Of a stretch of DNA of 64,000 nucleotides, positions 17,561 through 27,393 are shown piece by piece (position 1 is the stretch's first letter; each line of letters starts with the position of its first letter). The notes below the pieces were generated by a model. That model searched no databases. It was not told the DNA's origin and was given only the letters and a program-made list of their open reading frames with translations. Source of the stretch: Xenorhabdus innexi. GTDB taxonomy: Bacteria; Pseudomonadota; Gammaproteobacteria; Enterobacterales; Enterobacteriaceae. Location: the NCBI RefSeq assembly GCF_002632485.1, contig NZ_NIBU01000009.1, positions 58,826 through 122,825 of the forward strand, read 5' to 3'. Both the position numbers and the translations under genes were made by a program.

Positions 17561-17983
17561 ATGAAAAATTCAAAGTTCACGCACTCATTCCTGGCTGTTG
17601 TTTTAGGCTCGGTACTAATAGGCGGTAACGCACTGGCAGCAGGTACATCTTCAGATTCTCTTTCCGAAGGTAAGACACTGAAAAATACAGACCAGAAGAT
17701 TGATGATTCAATAAATCATACTGGGGGAAAAACCGGGAATTCTCTTAAAAAAGCAGATGGCTATTTTGACGATAGTGTTATTACTGCCCGAATAAAAGAA
17801 AATTTTCTGGAAGATATCGGAATTAATAGTGATGATAACAATATCTCAGTAAAAACAGAAAACGGCGTAGTTTACCTTTCTGGTTTTGTCAAAAATGAAG
17901 AGCTGACAAAGCGAGCTATCAGACTTGCTCATAAAGCGGACGGTGTTCAGTCCGTCAACAGCACCCTAAAAATCAAAAAATAA
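17561..17983 (+). CDS. osmY: Periplasmic BON-domain protein, short OsmY homologue
   Basis: The product is 140 residues with a signal peptide ending A-L-A at about residue 27. After a Ser/Lys/Asp-rich linker (28-65) there is one BON domain (about 68-138) with the DDSVITARIKENFL start and GVVYLSGFV centre. E. coli OsmY has 201 residues and two BON domains; here only one is present. BON domains are thought to bind membranes or phospholipid. The position directly after prfC and before yjjU matches E. coli osmY, so orthology by position is likely, with domain loss. AAAGGAAAGTAGGAG precedes the start. Confidence 0.8.
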   Translation: MKNSKFTHSFLAVVLGSVLIGGNALAAGTSSDSLSEGKTLKNTDQKIDDSINHTGGKTGNSLKKADGYFDDSVITARIKENFLEDIGINSDDNNISVKTENGVVYLSGFVKNEELTKRAIRLAHKADGVQSVNSTLKIKK

Positions 17984-18291
17984 CCTATTTTTTGTCGAGA
18001 GTGGCTGAGAACAGGTCACTCTATCGGCTTATTCTCCAAATAAAATCCAACTTAATTAAGCGATTATCTTTTTTAAGAACATAAAGAATGAGATCTATTC
18101 AGGTTATCGGTAATGACTTGCCTGTTGGTGAATTAATCTTCATTATTTAATACAGGCTTTGTGAATTCACTGTTTAAATGATAAAGCACTTTAGCGACGT
18201 ATTATTTGCATAACATTATTACTAATTACTGAAAGATGATCATAATTCAAATTATGTCTTAAAACTGACATTGACTTGATAGGGGGGTAAT
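17984..18291. other. Intergenic region before yjjU
   Basis: No gene is seen; E. coli has the small gene ytjA here and no equivalent frame was found. A short inverted repeat AGAGTG/CACTCT occurs at about 17999-18023. The remainder is AT-rich and presumably contains the yjjU promoter. Confidence 0.5.
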
Positions 18292-19422
18292 GTGGGGAAA
18301 CATATTCCAATTACGTTGGGTAATATAGAGCCTTTAGCTTATACATCACAGATTAAGCCGGGAAAAATTGCTCTTGTCTGTGAAGGCGGTGGGCAGCGGG
18401 GAATTTTTACTGCGGGTGTGTTGGATGAGTTTCTCCGGCTGGATTTCAACCCGTTCGAATTGTTTATTGGTACTTCAGCCGGTGCTCAGAACCTTTCTGC
18501 TTACATTTGCGGGCAAAAAGGTTATGCACGTAGAGTTATTAAAAAATATACAACTAATCCGATTTTCTTTAACCCATTGCGTTTTGTCCGGGGTGGCCAT
18601 CTGATCGATCTGGATTGGTATATCAATATGGTTTCTGAACAAATCCCCTTAAACATTCCAATTGCGATGGATCATTTTGATGCCGGTCGAGAGTTTTATA
18701 TGTGTACATGCCGGGCTGATAATTTTGAGGCCAGTTATTTTCAACCCAATGAAAATAACTGGATGGAAATTATCAAGGCCTCCAGTGCGATCCCTGGATT
18801 GTATCGCAATGGCGTGACGCTTGATGGTATTGTTTATCAGGATGGTGGCATTAGCGATGCGATTCCGGTTGAAGAAGCCTATCGTCGGGGAGCGGATACG
18901 ATTGTGGTGATCAGGACAGTGCCTTCACAGCTTTATTATACGTCACAGTGGTTCACGCGCGTAGAGCGCTGGCTGGAAAGCAGCAGCCAGCAAAAAATGC
19001 TCAGGATGTTGAAGCTGCATGCTAAACGTTATTTTCAGACACAACGATTTATTGAAAACCCACCGGATGACGTACAAATTTTCGAAATTTATCCGCCTGC
19101 ATCATTGGCAACAATGGCTCTGGGAAGTAAAGCGAGTGCACTGGATAAAGATTATCATCTGGGGCGGCGTTGTGGGCGATACTTTTTAGCGACCATCGGG
19201 CATACTTTTGTCGGCGGTAAATTCGGATTAGCAGAACGCAAAAGTTATGGGGTCTGCCGTAGCGGTTTAAATCATGATGGAACGAACCGTCATTGTTTCC
19301 GGCGTAACAGTTTTCTGAATAATACCGGTACTCCGACAATAATAGAGGGAACTGAGGCAAATGATGCCGAGCCAATGCCACTGACAGGAACAACCATGAT
19401 CAATAATGATTATGAAAAATAA
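18292..19422 (+). CDS. yjjU: Patatin-like phospholipase YjjU
   Basis: This 376-residue protein is a patatin-family serine hydrolase, predicted to cleave acyl esters of lipids. It starts with GTG after AGGGGGG. The family motifs are intact: oxyanion loop GGGQRG at 32-37, nucleophile elbow G-T-S-A-G with Ser62, and the Asp184-Gly-Gly dyad. E. coli YjjU is 357 residues and has the same neighbour yjjV. The two genes overlap or abut by a few bases, so they are co-transcribed. No signal peptide is seen. Substrate unknown. Confidence 0.9.
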   Translation: MGKHIPITLGNIEPLAYTSQIKPGKIALVCEGGGQRGIFTAGVLDEFLRLDFNPFELFIGTSAGAQNLSAYICGQKGYARRVIKKYTTNPIFFNPLRFVRGGHLIDLDWYINMVSEQIPLNIPIAMDHFDAGREFYMCTCRADNFEASYFQPNENNWMEIIKASSAIPGLYRNGVTLDGIVYQDGGISDAIPVEEAYRRGADTIVVIRTVPSQLYYTSQWFTRVERWLESSSQQKMLRMLKLHAKRYFQTQRFIENPPDDVQIFEIYPPASLATMALGSKASALDKDYHLGRRCGRYFLATIGHTFVGGKFGLAERKSYGVCRSGLNHDGTNRHCFRRNSFLNNTGTPTIIEGTEANDAEPMPLTGTTMINNDYEK

Positions 19423-20206
19423 TATGGATAATCAGATGTTTATTGATACACATTGCCATTTTGATTTTCCGCCTTTTTCTGGCGATGAAACTGCCAGCTT
19501 AGAACTTGCCAGACAAGCGGGCGTTGAAAAAATTATTGTGCCGACGGTCAGTCAGGAATATTTCCAGCGGGTTGCTGATTTGGCGGCTACTCATGAGCCA
19601 ATTTATTCTGCGTTTGGCTTACATCCTTTATATATTAACGAACATCATGATATACACCTGAACGATCTGGAACAAAAGCTTAAGGAAAAACTGCCCCATT
19701 GTGTGGCAATCGGGGAAATCGGGCTTGATCTGTACATGGCTGAACCCCAGTTTGAGCGGCAAAAAAGTGTTCTGGCAGTTCAGCTAAAGCTAGCCAAAAA
19801 GTATGAGTTACCTGTTATGCTCCATTCCCGCAAAAGTCATGATCAACTGGCGGCAATGTTACGCAAGTATCACGTACCACGTAGTGGCGTTATTCACGGC
19901 TTTGCTGGCAGCTTATCTCAGGCGCAGTCCTTTGTTCGCCTTGGTTTTTATATTGGTGTCGGGGGAACTATAACTTATGAAAGAGCGAAAAAAACACGTG
20001 ATACGATAGCCCGTCTGCCTCTTTCAGCTCTGGTATTAGAAACGGATGCGCCTGATATGCCATTAGCCGGTTTTCAGGGGCAGCCAAACCGACCAGAAAG
20101 GATTGCACAGGTTTTTTCTGTATTGTGTGAATTACGTCCTGAATCTCCGGATGAAATCTCTCGCCAAATTTATCAAAATAGTGTGAAATTATTTGCCCTC
20201 AGCTAA
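19406..20206 (+). CDS. yjjV: TatD-family metal-dependent hydrolase YjjV
   Basis: This is a TatD-family hydrolase, a TIM-barrel metal-dependent phosphoesterase or DNase. Metal ligands are visible: D-T-H-C-H near the N-terminus, Glu in G-E-I-G-L-D, HSR, GVIHGF and the final ETDAPDMP. The longest start at 19406 overlaps yjjU by 17 bases and gives 266 residues; ATG at 19424 gives 260, close to the E. coli length of 259, and is equally plausible because neither has a clear ribosome site. Translational coupling to yjjU is likely. Confidence 0.92.
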   Translation: MIMKNNMDNQMFIDTHCHFDFPPFSGDETASLELARQAGVEKIIVPTVSQEYFQRVADLAATHEPIYSAFGLHPLYINEHHDIHLNDLEQKLKEKLPHCVAIGEIGLDLYMAEPQFERQKSVLAVQLKLAKKYELPVMLHSRKSHDQLAAMLRKYHVPRSGVIHGFAGSLSQAQSFVRLGFYIGVGGTITYERAKKTRDTIARLPLSALVLETDAPDMPLAGFQGQPNRPERIAQVFSVLCELRPESPDEISRQIYQNSVKLFALS

Positions 20207-20531
20207 TGTATGCCAGTAGAAATAGTCCATTTTTGGCGGAGCGGAAAACGCTATTCCGGCTGAAATAAATATTAATAATACTTAACTGGCATTATCTTCT
20301 CACTTCTTTCTTTTTTACGGCTTAATTATCTAAAACCTGATAAATCGCATGGTCATATGTGATGTGGGTCTCATTTTCTGTTTTTATATTACTTTCTGCT
20401 GCATTAATTTGTGATGTTAGTAGCTTGTTCTTTTTTACTACTGGGTATAATCGCCTCCACACACAGTGTCAGTAGGAACTCACAAAAGAACTGACATATC
20501 TTTAATCATTTAGTGAACAGGGATTCTTCCA
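20207..20531. other. Intergenic region upstream of the nucleoside transporter
   Basis: No gene is seen. The stretch contains a CRP-like site (20358-20373) and a second half-site TGTGATGT near 20410. It is AT-rich downstream of these, consistent with a CRP-activated promoter for the transporter gene. Confidence 0.5.
20358..20373 (+). promoter_or_regulatory. Candidate CRP site upstream of the CNT transporter
   Basis: TGTGA-N6-TCTCA matches the CRP consensus TGTGA-N6-TCACA at nine of ten positions. It lies about 160 bases before the transporter start codon, suggesting cAMP-dependent control of nucleoside uptake. Confidence 0.55.
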
Positions 20532-21812
20532 ATGCAACTCTTTATGAGCCTGATAGGGATGGTAGTGCTGATTTTTATCGCAGTACTTTTCTCCAGTAAT
20601 TACAAAGCTATTAAAATCCGCACTGTCCTTGGCGCCTTTCTTATTCAAGTCATTGTTGGGGCATTTGTACTTTATGTCCCGGCAGGTAAAGACATTCTGG
20701 GCGGAATGTCAAAAGGTGTGTCCAATGTAATCGGATATGGTCAACAGGGAATGGATTTCATTTTTGGTGGGTTAGTATCCAACAAAATGTTTGAGCTGTT
20801 TGGCGGCGGTGGCTTTGTCTTTGCCCTGCGCGTCCTGCCTGTCATTGTTTTCTTCTCTTCTCTGATTGCCGTTTTGTATTACATTGGCGTTATGCAGCTT
20901 ATCATCAAGATCTTGGGTGGTGGCCTGCAAAAAGTATTGGGCACATCACGTACTGAATCCCTGTCAGCCACAGCGAATATCTTCGTTGGTCAGACTGAAG
21001 CGCCATTGGTTGTTCGCCCTTATATTGCGACCATGACTCAATCCGAGCTTTTTGCTGTGATGTGTGGTGGTCTGGCTTCCGTAGCTGGCTCTGTATTGGC
21101 AGGTTACGCATCAATGGGGGTTCCGCTGGAATATCTGATTGCCGCTTCGTTCATGGCAGCACCGGGTGGCCTGCTATTTGCAAAACTGATGGTACCGGAA
21201 ACTGAAACCACTCACGATAATGTTGATGCGATGTCACTGATATCAGCAGAAGACCGTCCTGCAAATATTATCGATGCGGCGGCTTCTGGTGCAGCATCAG
21301 GTATGCAACTGGCACTGAATGTTGGTGCAATGCTGCTGGCATTTATTGCCCTGATTGCGTTGCTGAATGGTATTCTGGGCGGTATCGGTGGTTGGTTCGG
21401 TTACTCTCAATTATCTCTGGAACTGCTGTTAGGATGGTTGTTCTCTCCAATCGCTTACCTGATTGGTGTACCGTGGAATGAAGCAACAGTTGCGGGCTCT
21501 TTCATTGGTCAAAAACTGGTTGTTAATGAATTTGTTGCATTCATGAACTTTGGTGAATACCTGAAACCGGATGATGTTGTCCGCGCTGCGGGACTTCAGG
21601 TTCTTTCTGACCATACTAAAGCAATTATTTCTTTCGCACTGTGTGGCTTCGCGAATCTTTCTTCTGTGGCTATTTTGCTGGGCGGCTTAGGTGGTATGGC
21701 ACCGAGCCGTCGCGGTGATATCGCGCGTTTTGGTCTGAAAGCCGTATTGGCTGGTTCACTCTCTAACCTGATGAGTGCCACAATTGCAGGGTTCTTCCTC
21801 TCTCTGGCATAA
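20532..21812 (+). CDS. Concentrative nucleoside transporter (NupC/CNT family)
   Basis: This 426-residue inner-membrane protein has about ten hydrophobic segments and is a CNT-family nucleoside/cation symporter. The G-Q-T-E-A-P-L motif (substrate-binding HP1 region) and the later gate region around [13 protein letters not shown] are intact. It is the same family as E. coli NupC (400) and NupX (416). The gene lies directly before the deo operon, so imported nucleosides feed deoxyribonucleoside catabolism. A terminator separates it from deoC, so it is its own transcription unit, but CRP-like sites precede both. Confidence 0.9.
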   Translation: MQLFMSLIGMVVLIFIAVLFSSNYKAIKIRTVLGAFLIQVIVGAFVLYVPAGKDILGGMSKGVSNVIGYGQQGMDFIFGGLVSNKMFELFGGGGFVFALRVLPVIVFFSSLIAVLYYIGVMQLIIKILGGGLQKVLGTSRTESLSATANIFVGQTEAPLVVRPYIATMTQSELFAVMCGGLASVAGSVLAGYASMGVPLEYLIAASFMAAPGGLLFAKLMVPETETTHDNVDAMSLISAEDRPANIIDAAASGAASGMQLALNVGAMLLAFIALIALLNGILGGIGGWFGYSQLSLELLLGWLFSPIAYLIGVPWNEATVAGSFIGQKLVVNEFVAFMNFGEYLKPDDVVRAAGLQVLSDHTKAIISFALCGFANLSSVAILLGGLGGMAPSRRGDIARFGLKAVLAGSLSNLMSATIAGFFLSLA

Positions 21813-21848
21813 TTAGGCAAGCCTAACCAAAAAACAGAGGCTAAATTG

Positions 21849-21887
21849 AATGCAGGTGAGCTTATCTTACCTGCATTTTATTTTTCT
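21849..21887 (+). terminator. Terminator of the CNT transporter gene
   Basis: AATGCAGGTGAG at 21849-21860 pairs with CTTACCTGCATT at 21866-21877 across CTTAT, followed by TTATTTTT. Confidence 0.85.
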
Positions 21888-21900
21888 CAGGCTTAATCAA

Positions 21901-21999
21901 TGTGATTTTAATCACGATAAAATGATAATAATTGCAATTTTCATTTGATTAGTGTGATTCTAAACACGCATTATTACATGCTTACATGTTCAAATAATG
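21901..21999 (+). promoter_or_regulatory. deo operon promoter with two CRP-like sites (deoP2-like)
   Basis: TGTGATTTTAATCACG at 21901-21916 matches the CRP consensus at nine of ten positions. A second site at 21953-21968 (TGTGA-N6-ACACG) matches at eight. Their centres are 52 bases apart, as for the two CRP sites of E. coli deoP2, where CytR binds between them. ATTGCAAT at 21931-21938, between the sites, resembles a CytR half-site. A -10-like AATAAT at about 21992-21997 places the start near 22003, with the downstream CRP site near -42. Confidence 0.6.
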
Positions 22000-22250
22000 A
22001 TGAATCAAGATTTCATCGATTAAGCTAATGCCTGCCGGGCAAGACAAGCTGAAAAATCAAATTAAAGAAGCAGGTGCGGAGAGAAGGAACTCTGTTGTTG
22101 CTGTGATATAGGCGTATGCAACATCTTCAAGGAACCAAGTCCGCTCCCCAACATATGAATACATTAATAATTCGGAACAGTTAGCTGTTAAATGTTCGGA
22201 AGGGTATGTGAACTAATTCAGTCACAACAATAATACCGTTGGAGAGTTTT
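22000..22250 (+). other. Long deo leader region
   Basis: About 235-250 bases separate the inferred start site from deoC. The region holds a 27-codon frame at 22028-22111 with no ribosome site and no homology I can claim. Near the end, GGAACAGTTAGC and GTTAAATGTTCG partly mirror each other. No DeoR operator of the E. coli sequence is evident. Confidence 0.4.
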
Positions 22251-23045
22251 ATGACCAATTGCAGGGTTAATAAAATCAGTGCCGCTTCTCAGCGTGCGCT
22301 GGGCTTGATGGATTTAACAACACTTAATGATGACGATACTGATGAGAAAGTGACTGCACTTTGCCATCAGGCAAACAGTCCGGCAGGGCATACTGCGGCC
22401 ATCTGTATCTACCCGCGTTTTATTCCGCTCGCACGTAAGGTGCTGCGTGAGCAGGGAACGCCTGATATCCGGATTGCTACTGTTACCAACTTCCCTCATG
22501 GTAATGATGATATTGAGATTGCACTGGCGGAAACCCGTGCTGCGATTGCTTATGGTGCAGATGAAGTGGATGTGGTTTTCCCTTACCGGGCACTGATAGC
22601 GGGTAACGAAAAAGTGGGTTTTGATCTGGTTAAAGCCTGTAAAGACGCTTGTGCTGAATCAGGTATCTGGCTGAAAGTCATTATTGAAACCGGAGAGCTG
22701 AAAGACGCTGAACTGATCCGTAAAGCCTCTGAAATTGCAATCAAAGCAGGTGCTGATTTTATTAAAACATCAACCGGAAAAGTGCCTGTTAATGCGACAC
22801 TGGAAAGTGCAGAGCTAATGCTTAATGTCATTCGGGATATGGGAGTGGGGGATAGTGTCGGGTTTAAGCCTGCGGGCGGTGTCCGCACAGCAGAAGAAGC
22901 AGCACAGTATCTGGCACTGGCCGATCGGATTATGGGTGAAAAATGGGCTGATTCCCGCCATTTCCGCTTTGGTGCCTCCAGCCTGCTGGGGAGTTTATTG
23001 AGCGAGTTAGGTCATCAGGGACAAAAACAAAGCAGCGGTTATTAA
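22251..23045 (+). CDS. deoC: Deoxyribose-phosphate aldolase
   Basis: DeoC cleaves 2-deoxyribose-5-phosphate to glyceraldehyde-3-phosphate and acetaldehyde. The ATG at 22251, preceded by GGAGAG, gives 264 residues (E. coli 259). The class I aldolase residues are intact: Schiff-base Lys in FIKTSTGK, the second Lys in [10 protein letters not shown] and Asp in DEVDVVFP. It is the first gene of deoCABD. The last residues GQKQSSGY match the C-terminal tyrosine tail known in E. coli DeoC, whose terminal Tyr contributes to catalysis. Confidence 0.97.
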   Translation: MTNCRVNKISAASQRALGLMDLTTLNDDDTDEKVTALCHQANSPAGHTAAICIYPRFIPLARKVLREQGTPDIRIATVTNFPHGNDDIEIALAETRAAIAYGADEVDVVFPYRALIAGNEKVGFDLVKACKDACAESGIWLKVIIETGELKDAELIRKASEIAIKAGADFIKTSTGKVPVNATLESAELMLNVIRDMGVGDSVGFKPAGGVRTAEEAAQYLALADRIMGEKWADSRHFRFGASSLLGSLLSELGHQGQKQSSGY

Positions 23046-23159
23046 AATCAGTCGTTATTCAGAGTAATCGTTTAAGATCAATAATGACCTATTAAATATT
23101 CGTTAAGATAAGATGCATAACTGCTTTGCTTTTCAGGCAATGATAATCGGGAGGTAGCT

Positions 23160-24539
23160 TTGTTTTTGGCACAGGAAATTATCCGCAAAAAACGAGATGG
23201 TTTTTCACTGAGCGAAGAAGAAATCCGCTTCTTTATTAACGCAGTGCGTGATAATACGGTATCTGAAGGGCAAATCGCTGCGCTGGCGATGGCGATTTAT
23301 TTCCGGGATATGACGATGAAAGAGCGTATTGCCTTAACATTGGCGGTACGTGATTCTGGTACAGTGCTTGACTGGAAGAAGCTGAATCTGCCCGGCCCGA
23401 TTGTGGATAAACATTCAACGGGTGGAGTCGGTGATGTAACATCCCTGATTCTGGGGCCGATGGTTGCTGCATGTGGTGGTTATGTTCCGATGATCTCAGG
23501 GCGTGGATTAGGTCACACCGGAGGGACGCTGGATAAATTAGAGTCTATCCTCGGCTTTGACATTTTCCCTGATGAGCAGCGGTTCAGGGATATTATCCGG
23601 GATGTCGGCGTTGCAATTATCGGGCAGACTAGCTCACTGGCACCGGCGGATAAACGTTTTTATGCAACCCGTGATATTACTGCCACTGTTGATTCTATTC
23701 CGCTGATTACCGCTTCTATTCTGGGCAAAAAATTGGCTGAAGGGTTAGATGCTTTGGTCATGGATGTGAAAGTCGGTTCCGGCGCATTTATGCCGACTTA
23801 TGAACAGTCAGAACAACTGGCTGAATCCATTGTTGCGGTGGCTAATGGTGCGGGTTGCAAGACAACGGCGCTGTTGACCGATATGAATCAGGTATTGGCA
23901 TCCAGTGCCGGTAATGCGCTGGAAGTGCGTGAAGCTGTGCAGTTTCTGACAGGAGAATACCGTAATTCCCGGTTATTTGAAGTTACCATGGCATTATCTG
24001 CTGAAATGTTGGTATCGGGTAAACTGGCAGAAGATCGTGATACTGCATATCGCAAGTTACAGGCAGTACTCGATAATGGTCAGGCTGCGGAAATATTCGG
24101 GCGCATGGTTGCAGCCCAGAAAGGGCCGGTCGATTTTATTGAAAACTATGATCGTTATTTACCGACAGCTTCTTTCAGCAGGCCTGTATTTGCTGAAAAA
24201 CGCGCCATTGAAAATAATATTAAAGAACAACGCATTGTGACAGAAATGGATACCCGTGCATTGGGGATGGCAGTCGTTGCATTAGGCGGTGGTCGCCGCA
24301 AAGCGACTGATCCGATCAATTACAGTGTGGGGCTGAGTGATATCATTGCACTTGGTTCAGAAGTAAACGCAGATACTCCTCTGATGGTAATTCATGCCAA
24401 TAATGAAGATGATTGGCATGCGGCGGCAGAGGCTGTGCGAGCATCGCTTGTTTTTCAACAGGCATATACTTCGGCAGCACAATCAGATGCCGGAATGAAA
24501 GTCGCCACCCAGATGGTTTATCGTCATATTGGTGGATAG
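23160..24539 (+). CDS. deoA: Thymidine phosphorylase
   Basis: DeoA converts thymidine and phosphate to thymine and deoxyribose-1-phosphate. Translation starts with TTG at 23160 after a strong GGGAGGT; the product [14 protein letters not shown] matches the E. coli N-terminus. The glycosyltransferase-family motif [17 protein letters not shown] is intact, as are KHSTGGVGD and the K-V-G-S-G-A-F segment. The protein is 459 residues against 440 in E. coli. The extra length comes from a short insertion near residues 350-360 and a longer C-terminus. It lies 114 bases after deoC. Confidence 0.97.
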   Translation: MFLAQEIIRKKRDGFSLSEEEIRFFINAVRDNTVSEGQIAALAMAIYFRDMTMKERIALTLAVRDSGTVLDWKKLNLPGPIVDKHSTGGVGDVTSLILGPMVAACGGYVPMISGRGLGHTGGTLDKLESILGFDIFPDEQRFRDIIRDVGVAIIGQTSSLAPADKRFYATRDITATVDSIPLITASILGKKLAEGLDALVMDVKVGSGAFMPTYEQSEQLAESIVAVANGAGCKTTALLTDMNQVLASSAGNALEVREAVQFLTGEYRNSRLFEVTMALSAEMLVSGKLAEDRDTAYRKLQAVLDNGQAAEIFGRMVAAQKGPVDFIENYDRYLPTASFSRPVFAEKRAIENNIKEQRIVTEMDTRALGMAVVALGGGRRKATDPINYSVGLSDIIALGSEVNADTPLMVIHANNEDDWHAAAEAVRASLVFQQAYTSAAQSDAGMKVATQMVYRHIGG

Positions 24540-24618
24540 TCCAACATATAAGTATTAAATAGATTTTAATAGCTGGCAGTTCCCTCTTTGAGAGCGTGAG
24601 TTGGCGCAGGAGAAAAAT

Positions 24619-25842
24619 ATGAAACGTACATTCATCATGGTCTTGGATTCCTTTGGCATCGGTGCGAGTGCAGATGCAGAAAGATTTGGTGACGAAGGAT
24701 CTAACACTTTAGGGCATATTGCAGAACAGTGCGCTCGTGGTGAAGCTGATATCGGTCGTCAGGGATTATTGAAATTACCGAATCTGAGTCGTTTAGGGCT
24801 GGGAAAAGCAACGGAAGAGTCCAGCGGAACCTTCCCGATTGGTTTGGATGAAGATGCTGAAATTATCGGTGCCTATGGTTATGCGAGTGAACTTTCTTCT
24901 GGTAAAGACACACCATCAGGTCATTGGGAAATTGCCGGCGTGCCGGTTCTGTTCGACTGGGGTTATTTTCACGAGTTAGAAAACAGCTTCCCGCAGGCAT
25001 TATTGGATAAATTGGTTGAACGTGCCAACCTGCCGGGCTATCTGGGGAACTGTCACTCTTCCGGTACAGTCATTCTGGATAAACTGGGAGAGGAGCACAT
25101 GAAAACGGGTAAACCGATTTTCTACACCTCAGCGGATTCCGTTTTTCAGATTGCCTGTCATGAAGAGACATTCGGTCTGGATAAACTGTATGAACTATGC
25201 GAAATAGCCCGTGAAGAACTCACCGAGGGTGGTTATAACATCGGTCGTGTTATTGCCCGCCCGTTTGTCGGAGACAAGGTCGGTAACTTCCAGCGTACCG
25301 GCAATCGCCATGATTTGGCCGTTGAGCCGCCAGCCCCGACAGTGCTGAAAAAACTGGTTGATGAAAAACAGGGTGAAGTTGTTTCCATTGGTAAAATTGC
25401 TGATATTTACGCCAATGTCGGTATCACCAAAAAAGTGAAAGCTACAGGGATTGATGCGCTGTTTGATGCATCACTGGTAGAGATGGAACAGGCTGGTGAT
25501 AATACTATTGTGTTCACCAATTTTGTTGATTTCGACTCATCTTATGGTCATCGCCGTGATGTAGCTGGTTATGCGGCTGCGCTGGAACTGTTTGATCGCC
25601 GTCTACCTGAAATGCTGAAACTGCTGAAAGAAGATGACATTCTGATCCTGACGGCTGACCACGGTTGTGATCCAACCTGGCCGGGTACGGATCATACCCG
25701 TGAGCATATCCCTGTGCTGGTTTATGGGCCGAAGGTAAAACCGGGTTCATTAGGACATCGTGAAACGTTTGCAGACATTGGTCAGACAGTGGCTAACTAC
25801 TTTGGCCTGACTCCAATGGATTACGGTAAAGTGATGTTCTGA
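24619..25842 (+). CDS. deoB: Phosphopentomutase
   Basis: DeoB interconverts (deoxy)ribose-1-phosphate and (deoxy)ribose-5-phosphate. The ATG at 24619 after GCAGGAG gives 407 residues, the E. coli length; the open frame extends six codons upstream. It is an alkaline-phosphatase-superfamily metalloenzyme, with metal ligands visible in [10 protein letters not shown] near the start and [19 protein letters not shown] near the end, and the phospho-acceptor Thr in [10 protein letters not shown]. It lies 79 bases after deoA in the deo operon. Confidence 0.97.
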   Translation: MKRTFIMVLDSFGIGASADAERFGDEGSNTLGHIAEQCARGEADIGRQGLLKLPNLSRLGLGKATEESSGTFPIGLDEDAEIIGAYGYASELSSGKDTPSGHWEIAGVPVLFDWGYFHELENSFPQALLDKLVERANLPGYLGNCHSSGTVILDKLGEEHMKTGKPIFYTSADSVFQIACHEETFGLDKLYELCEIAREELTEGGYNIGRVIARPFVGDKVGNFQRTGNRHDLAVEPPAPTVLKKLVDEKQGEVVSIGKIADIYANVGITKKVKATGIDALFDASLVEMEQAGDNTIVFTNFVDFDSSYGHRRDVAGYAAALELFDRRLPEMLKLLKEDDILILTADHGCDPTWPGTDHTREHIPVLVYGPKVKPGSLGHRETFADIGQTVANYFGLTPMDYGKVMF

Positions 25843-25847
25843 TTTTC

Positions 25848-25881
25848 CGGAGCAGCGATATCCAATGGTTTTGCTGCTCCG
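25848..25881 (+). repeat. Intercistronic hairpin between deoB and deoD
   Basis: CGGAGCAGC at 25848-25856 pairs perfectly with GCTGCTCCG at 25873-25881. It is not followed by a clear T run, so it is more likely a stability or partial attenuation element than a terminator. Confidence 0.6.
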
Positions 25882-25950
25882 ATATTGATCTATTTTACTG
25901 CTTCTTTTTAATACCTACTTTTAATACATAGTAAAACAAGGAATAGATTT

Positions 25951-26667
25951 ATGGCTACCCCACATATTAATGCTGAGATGGGCGATTTTGCTGATGTAGT
26001 TTTAATGCCAGGCGATCCACTGCGCGCAAAATATATTGCGGCAACATTCCTCGAAGATGTTCGTCAGGTTAACGATGTTCGCGGTATGCTCGGTTTCACC
26101 GGTACTTACAAAGGCCGCCGTATTTCAGTCATGGGACATGGTATGGGTATCCCATCCTGTTCTATTTATGCCAAAGAGCTGATCACCGACTTTGGTGTTA
26201 AAAAGATTATCCGTATTGGCTCCTGTGGTGCGGTAAGCGAAGGCGTTAAAATTCGCGACGTTGTCATTGGTATGGGTGCCTGTACTGATTCCAAAGTAAA
26301 CCGCCAGCGTTTTAAAGATCATGATTTTGCGGCAATCGCTGATTTTGATTTGATCCGTAACGCTGTGGATGCGGCTAAAGCAAAAAATATCAATGCACGT
26401 GTTGGTAACATCTTCTCTGTGGATCTGTTCTATACGCCAGACCCACAAATGTTCGATGTGATGGAAAAGTACGGCATTCTGGGCGTTGAAATGGAAGCTG
26501 CTGGTATTTATGGTGTTGCCGCTGAATTTGGCGCAAAAGCACTGGCAATCTGCACTGTTTCTGACCATATTCGTACCGGTGAACAAATAACGGCTGAAGA
26601 GCGTCAGACTACTTTCAATGACATGATTGAAATTGCGCTTGAATCTATTTTGTTAGGTGATAATTAA
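25951..26667 (+). CDS. deoD: Purine nucleoside phosphorylase, DeoD type
   Basis: DeoD phosphorolyses purine (deoxy)ribonucleosides to the free base and (deoxy)ribose-1-phosphate, which DeoB then isomerises. The 238-residue protein (E. coli 239) has the family signature [16 protein letters not shown], the N-terminal [30 protein letters not shown] block and the catalytic Asp region TVSDHI. It is the last gene of deoCABD and is followed by a strong terminator. Confidence 0.97.
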   Translation: MATPHINAEMGDFADVVLMPGDPLRAKYIAATFLEDVRQVNDVRGMLGFTGTYKGRRISVMGHGMGIPSCSIYAKELITDFGVKKIIRIGSCGAVSEGVKIRDVVIGMGACTDSKVNRQRFKDHDFAAIADFDLIRNAVDAAKAKNINARVGNIFSVDLFYTPDPQMFDVMEKYGILGVEMEAAGIYGVAAEFGAKALAICTVSDHIRTGEQITAEERQTTFNDMIEIALESILLGDN

Positions 26668-26700
26668 AAAATAATGTAATTTAATTACTTTATTAAAATA

Positions 26701-26734
26701 AAAGCCCTTCTCAATAATGAGAAGGGCTTTTTTA
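26701..26734 (+). terminator. Terminator of the deo operon
   Basis: A perfect 13-bp stem (AAAGCCCTTCTCA at 26701-26713 with its complement at 26718-26730) with loop ATAA is followed by T residues. Confidence 0.93.
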
Positions 26735-27393
26735 TTATCCAAATTAATAGATTGTTTGAGTAATTTTGTTAAGAATCAATCTCATTTATTTGCTTTTTTC
26801 CATTTTACCCAGTGTCGATTTTATTATAAAAATAATCAAATAAGTCGGTTGGGTAAAAAAACAACTTTTAAAATAAAAATAATAAGTTGATATTATAATT
26901 AGCGTGTTAATTTTATAAATCAGATGAATATTTTGTTTGTATTTTATATCCCTCCGATTGATCGAAATTAAATGCTGATGTTTATTGTTATTTTAGTTTA
27001 ATTGATCATTTATTTATTTTCAGAAAGATAAAATCGCTCAATAAAGATTCGCAAACTAAGATTCTGAACTATTCGTCTTTGTTCGACTCAATTCAGAAAA
27101 ATAAACCAAATTTATACCATTATCAGTAAAATATTTTGCTACTTATGCGGGCTTTTTGGTAAAAACTCATAATCCATACGCAGTTAGAGATCATTGCCAG
27201 TTTTATCCGCTGAAATTTGACTTAGGGGTTTTTGTATAGAATCATACTTAGGATTTTTGTTTAGTTAGGTCAGTGAAGCTGTCTGTCAAAAACTAAATAG
27301 CAATTATCCTAAGTGCCAGAAATTAATTTCTGAGCTTCGGTTATCCCATGAGTATAAATCCCCTACTTTTTATTAAAAGGTATAAATTCGATT
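26735..27393. other. Long AT-rich region upstream of the fimbrial operon
   Basis: About 660 bases hold no gene. TTTTACCCA (26803-26811) and TGGGTAAAA (26850-26858) form a 9-bp inverted repeat. The last 170 bases hold repeated CTTAGG elements and a palindrome described separately. No recombinase gene like mrpI or fimB lies nearby, so there is no direct evidence for a promoter inversion switch. Confidence 0.6.
27221..27332 (+). promoter_or_regulatory. Repeat-rich regulatory region of the fimbrial operon
   Basis: CTTAGGGGTTTTTGTATAGA at 27221-27240 and CTTAGGATTTTTGTTTAGTT at 27247-27266 are direct repeats 26 bases apart. The segment 27287-27313, ending in ATCCTAAG, is an imperfect inverted copy of the second. 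A perfect 16-bp palindrome CAGAAATTAATTTCTG lies at 27317-27332, 61 bases before the pilin start. The layout suits binding of a dimeric regulator such as Lrp or the operon's own MrpJ-like protein, which is inference. Confidence 0.45.

Noticed and set aside
22028..22111. A 27-codon frame in the deo leader (MPAGQDKLKN...)
   Set aside because: No ribosome binding site, no run of regulatory codons and no recognisable attenuator downstream; chance frames of this length are common.
27221..27332. Invertible fimbrial promoter like mrp or fim
   Set aside because: The inverted repeats are imperfect and only about 20 bp apart, and there is no recombinase gene in the surrounding sequence.
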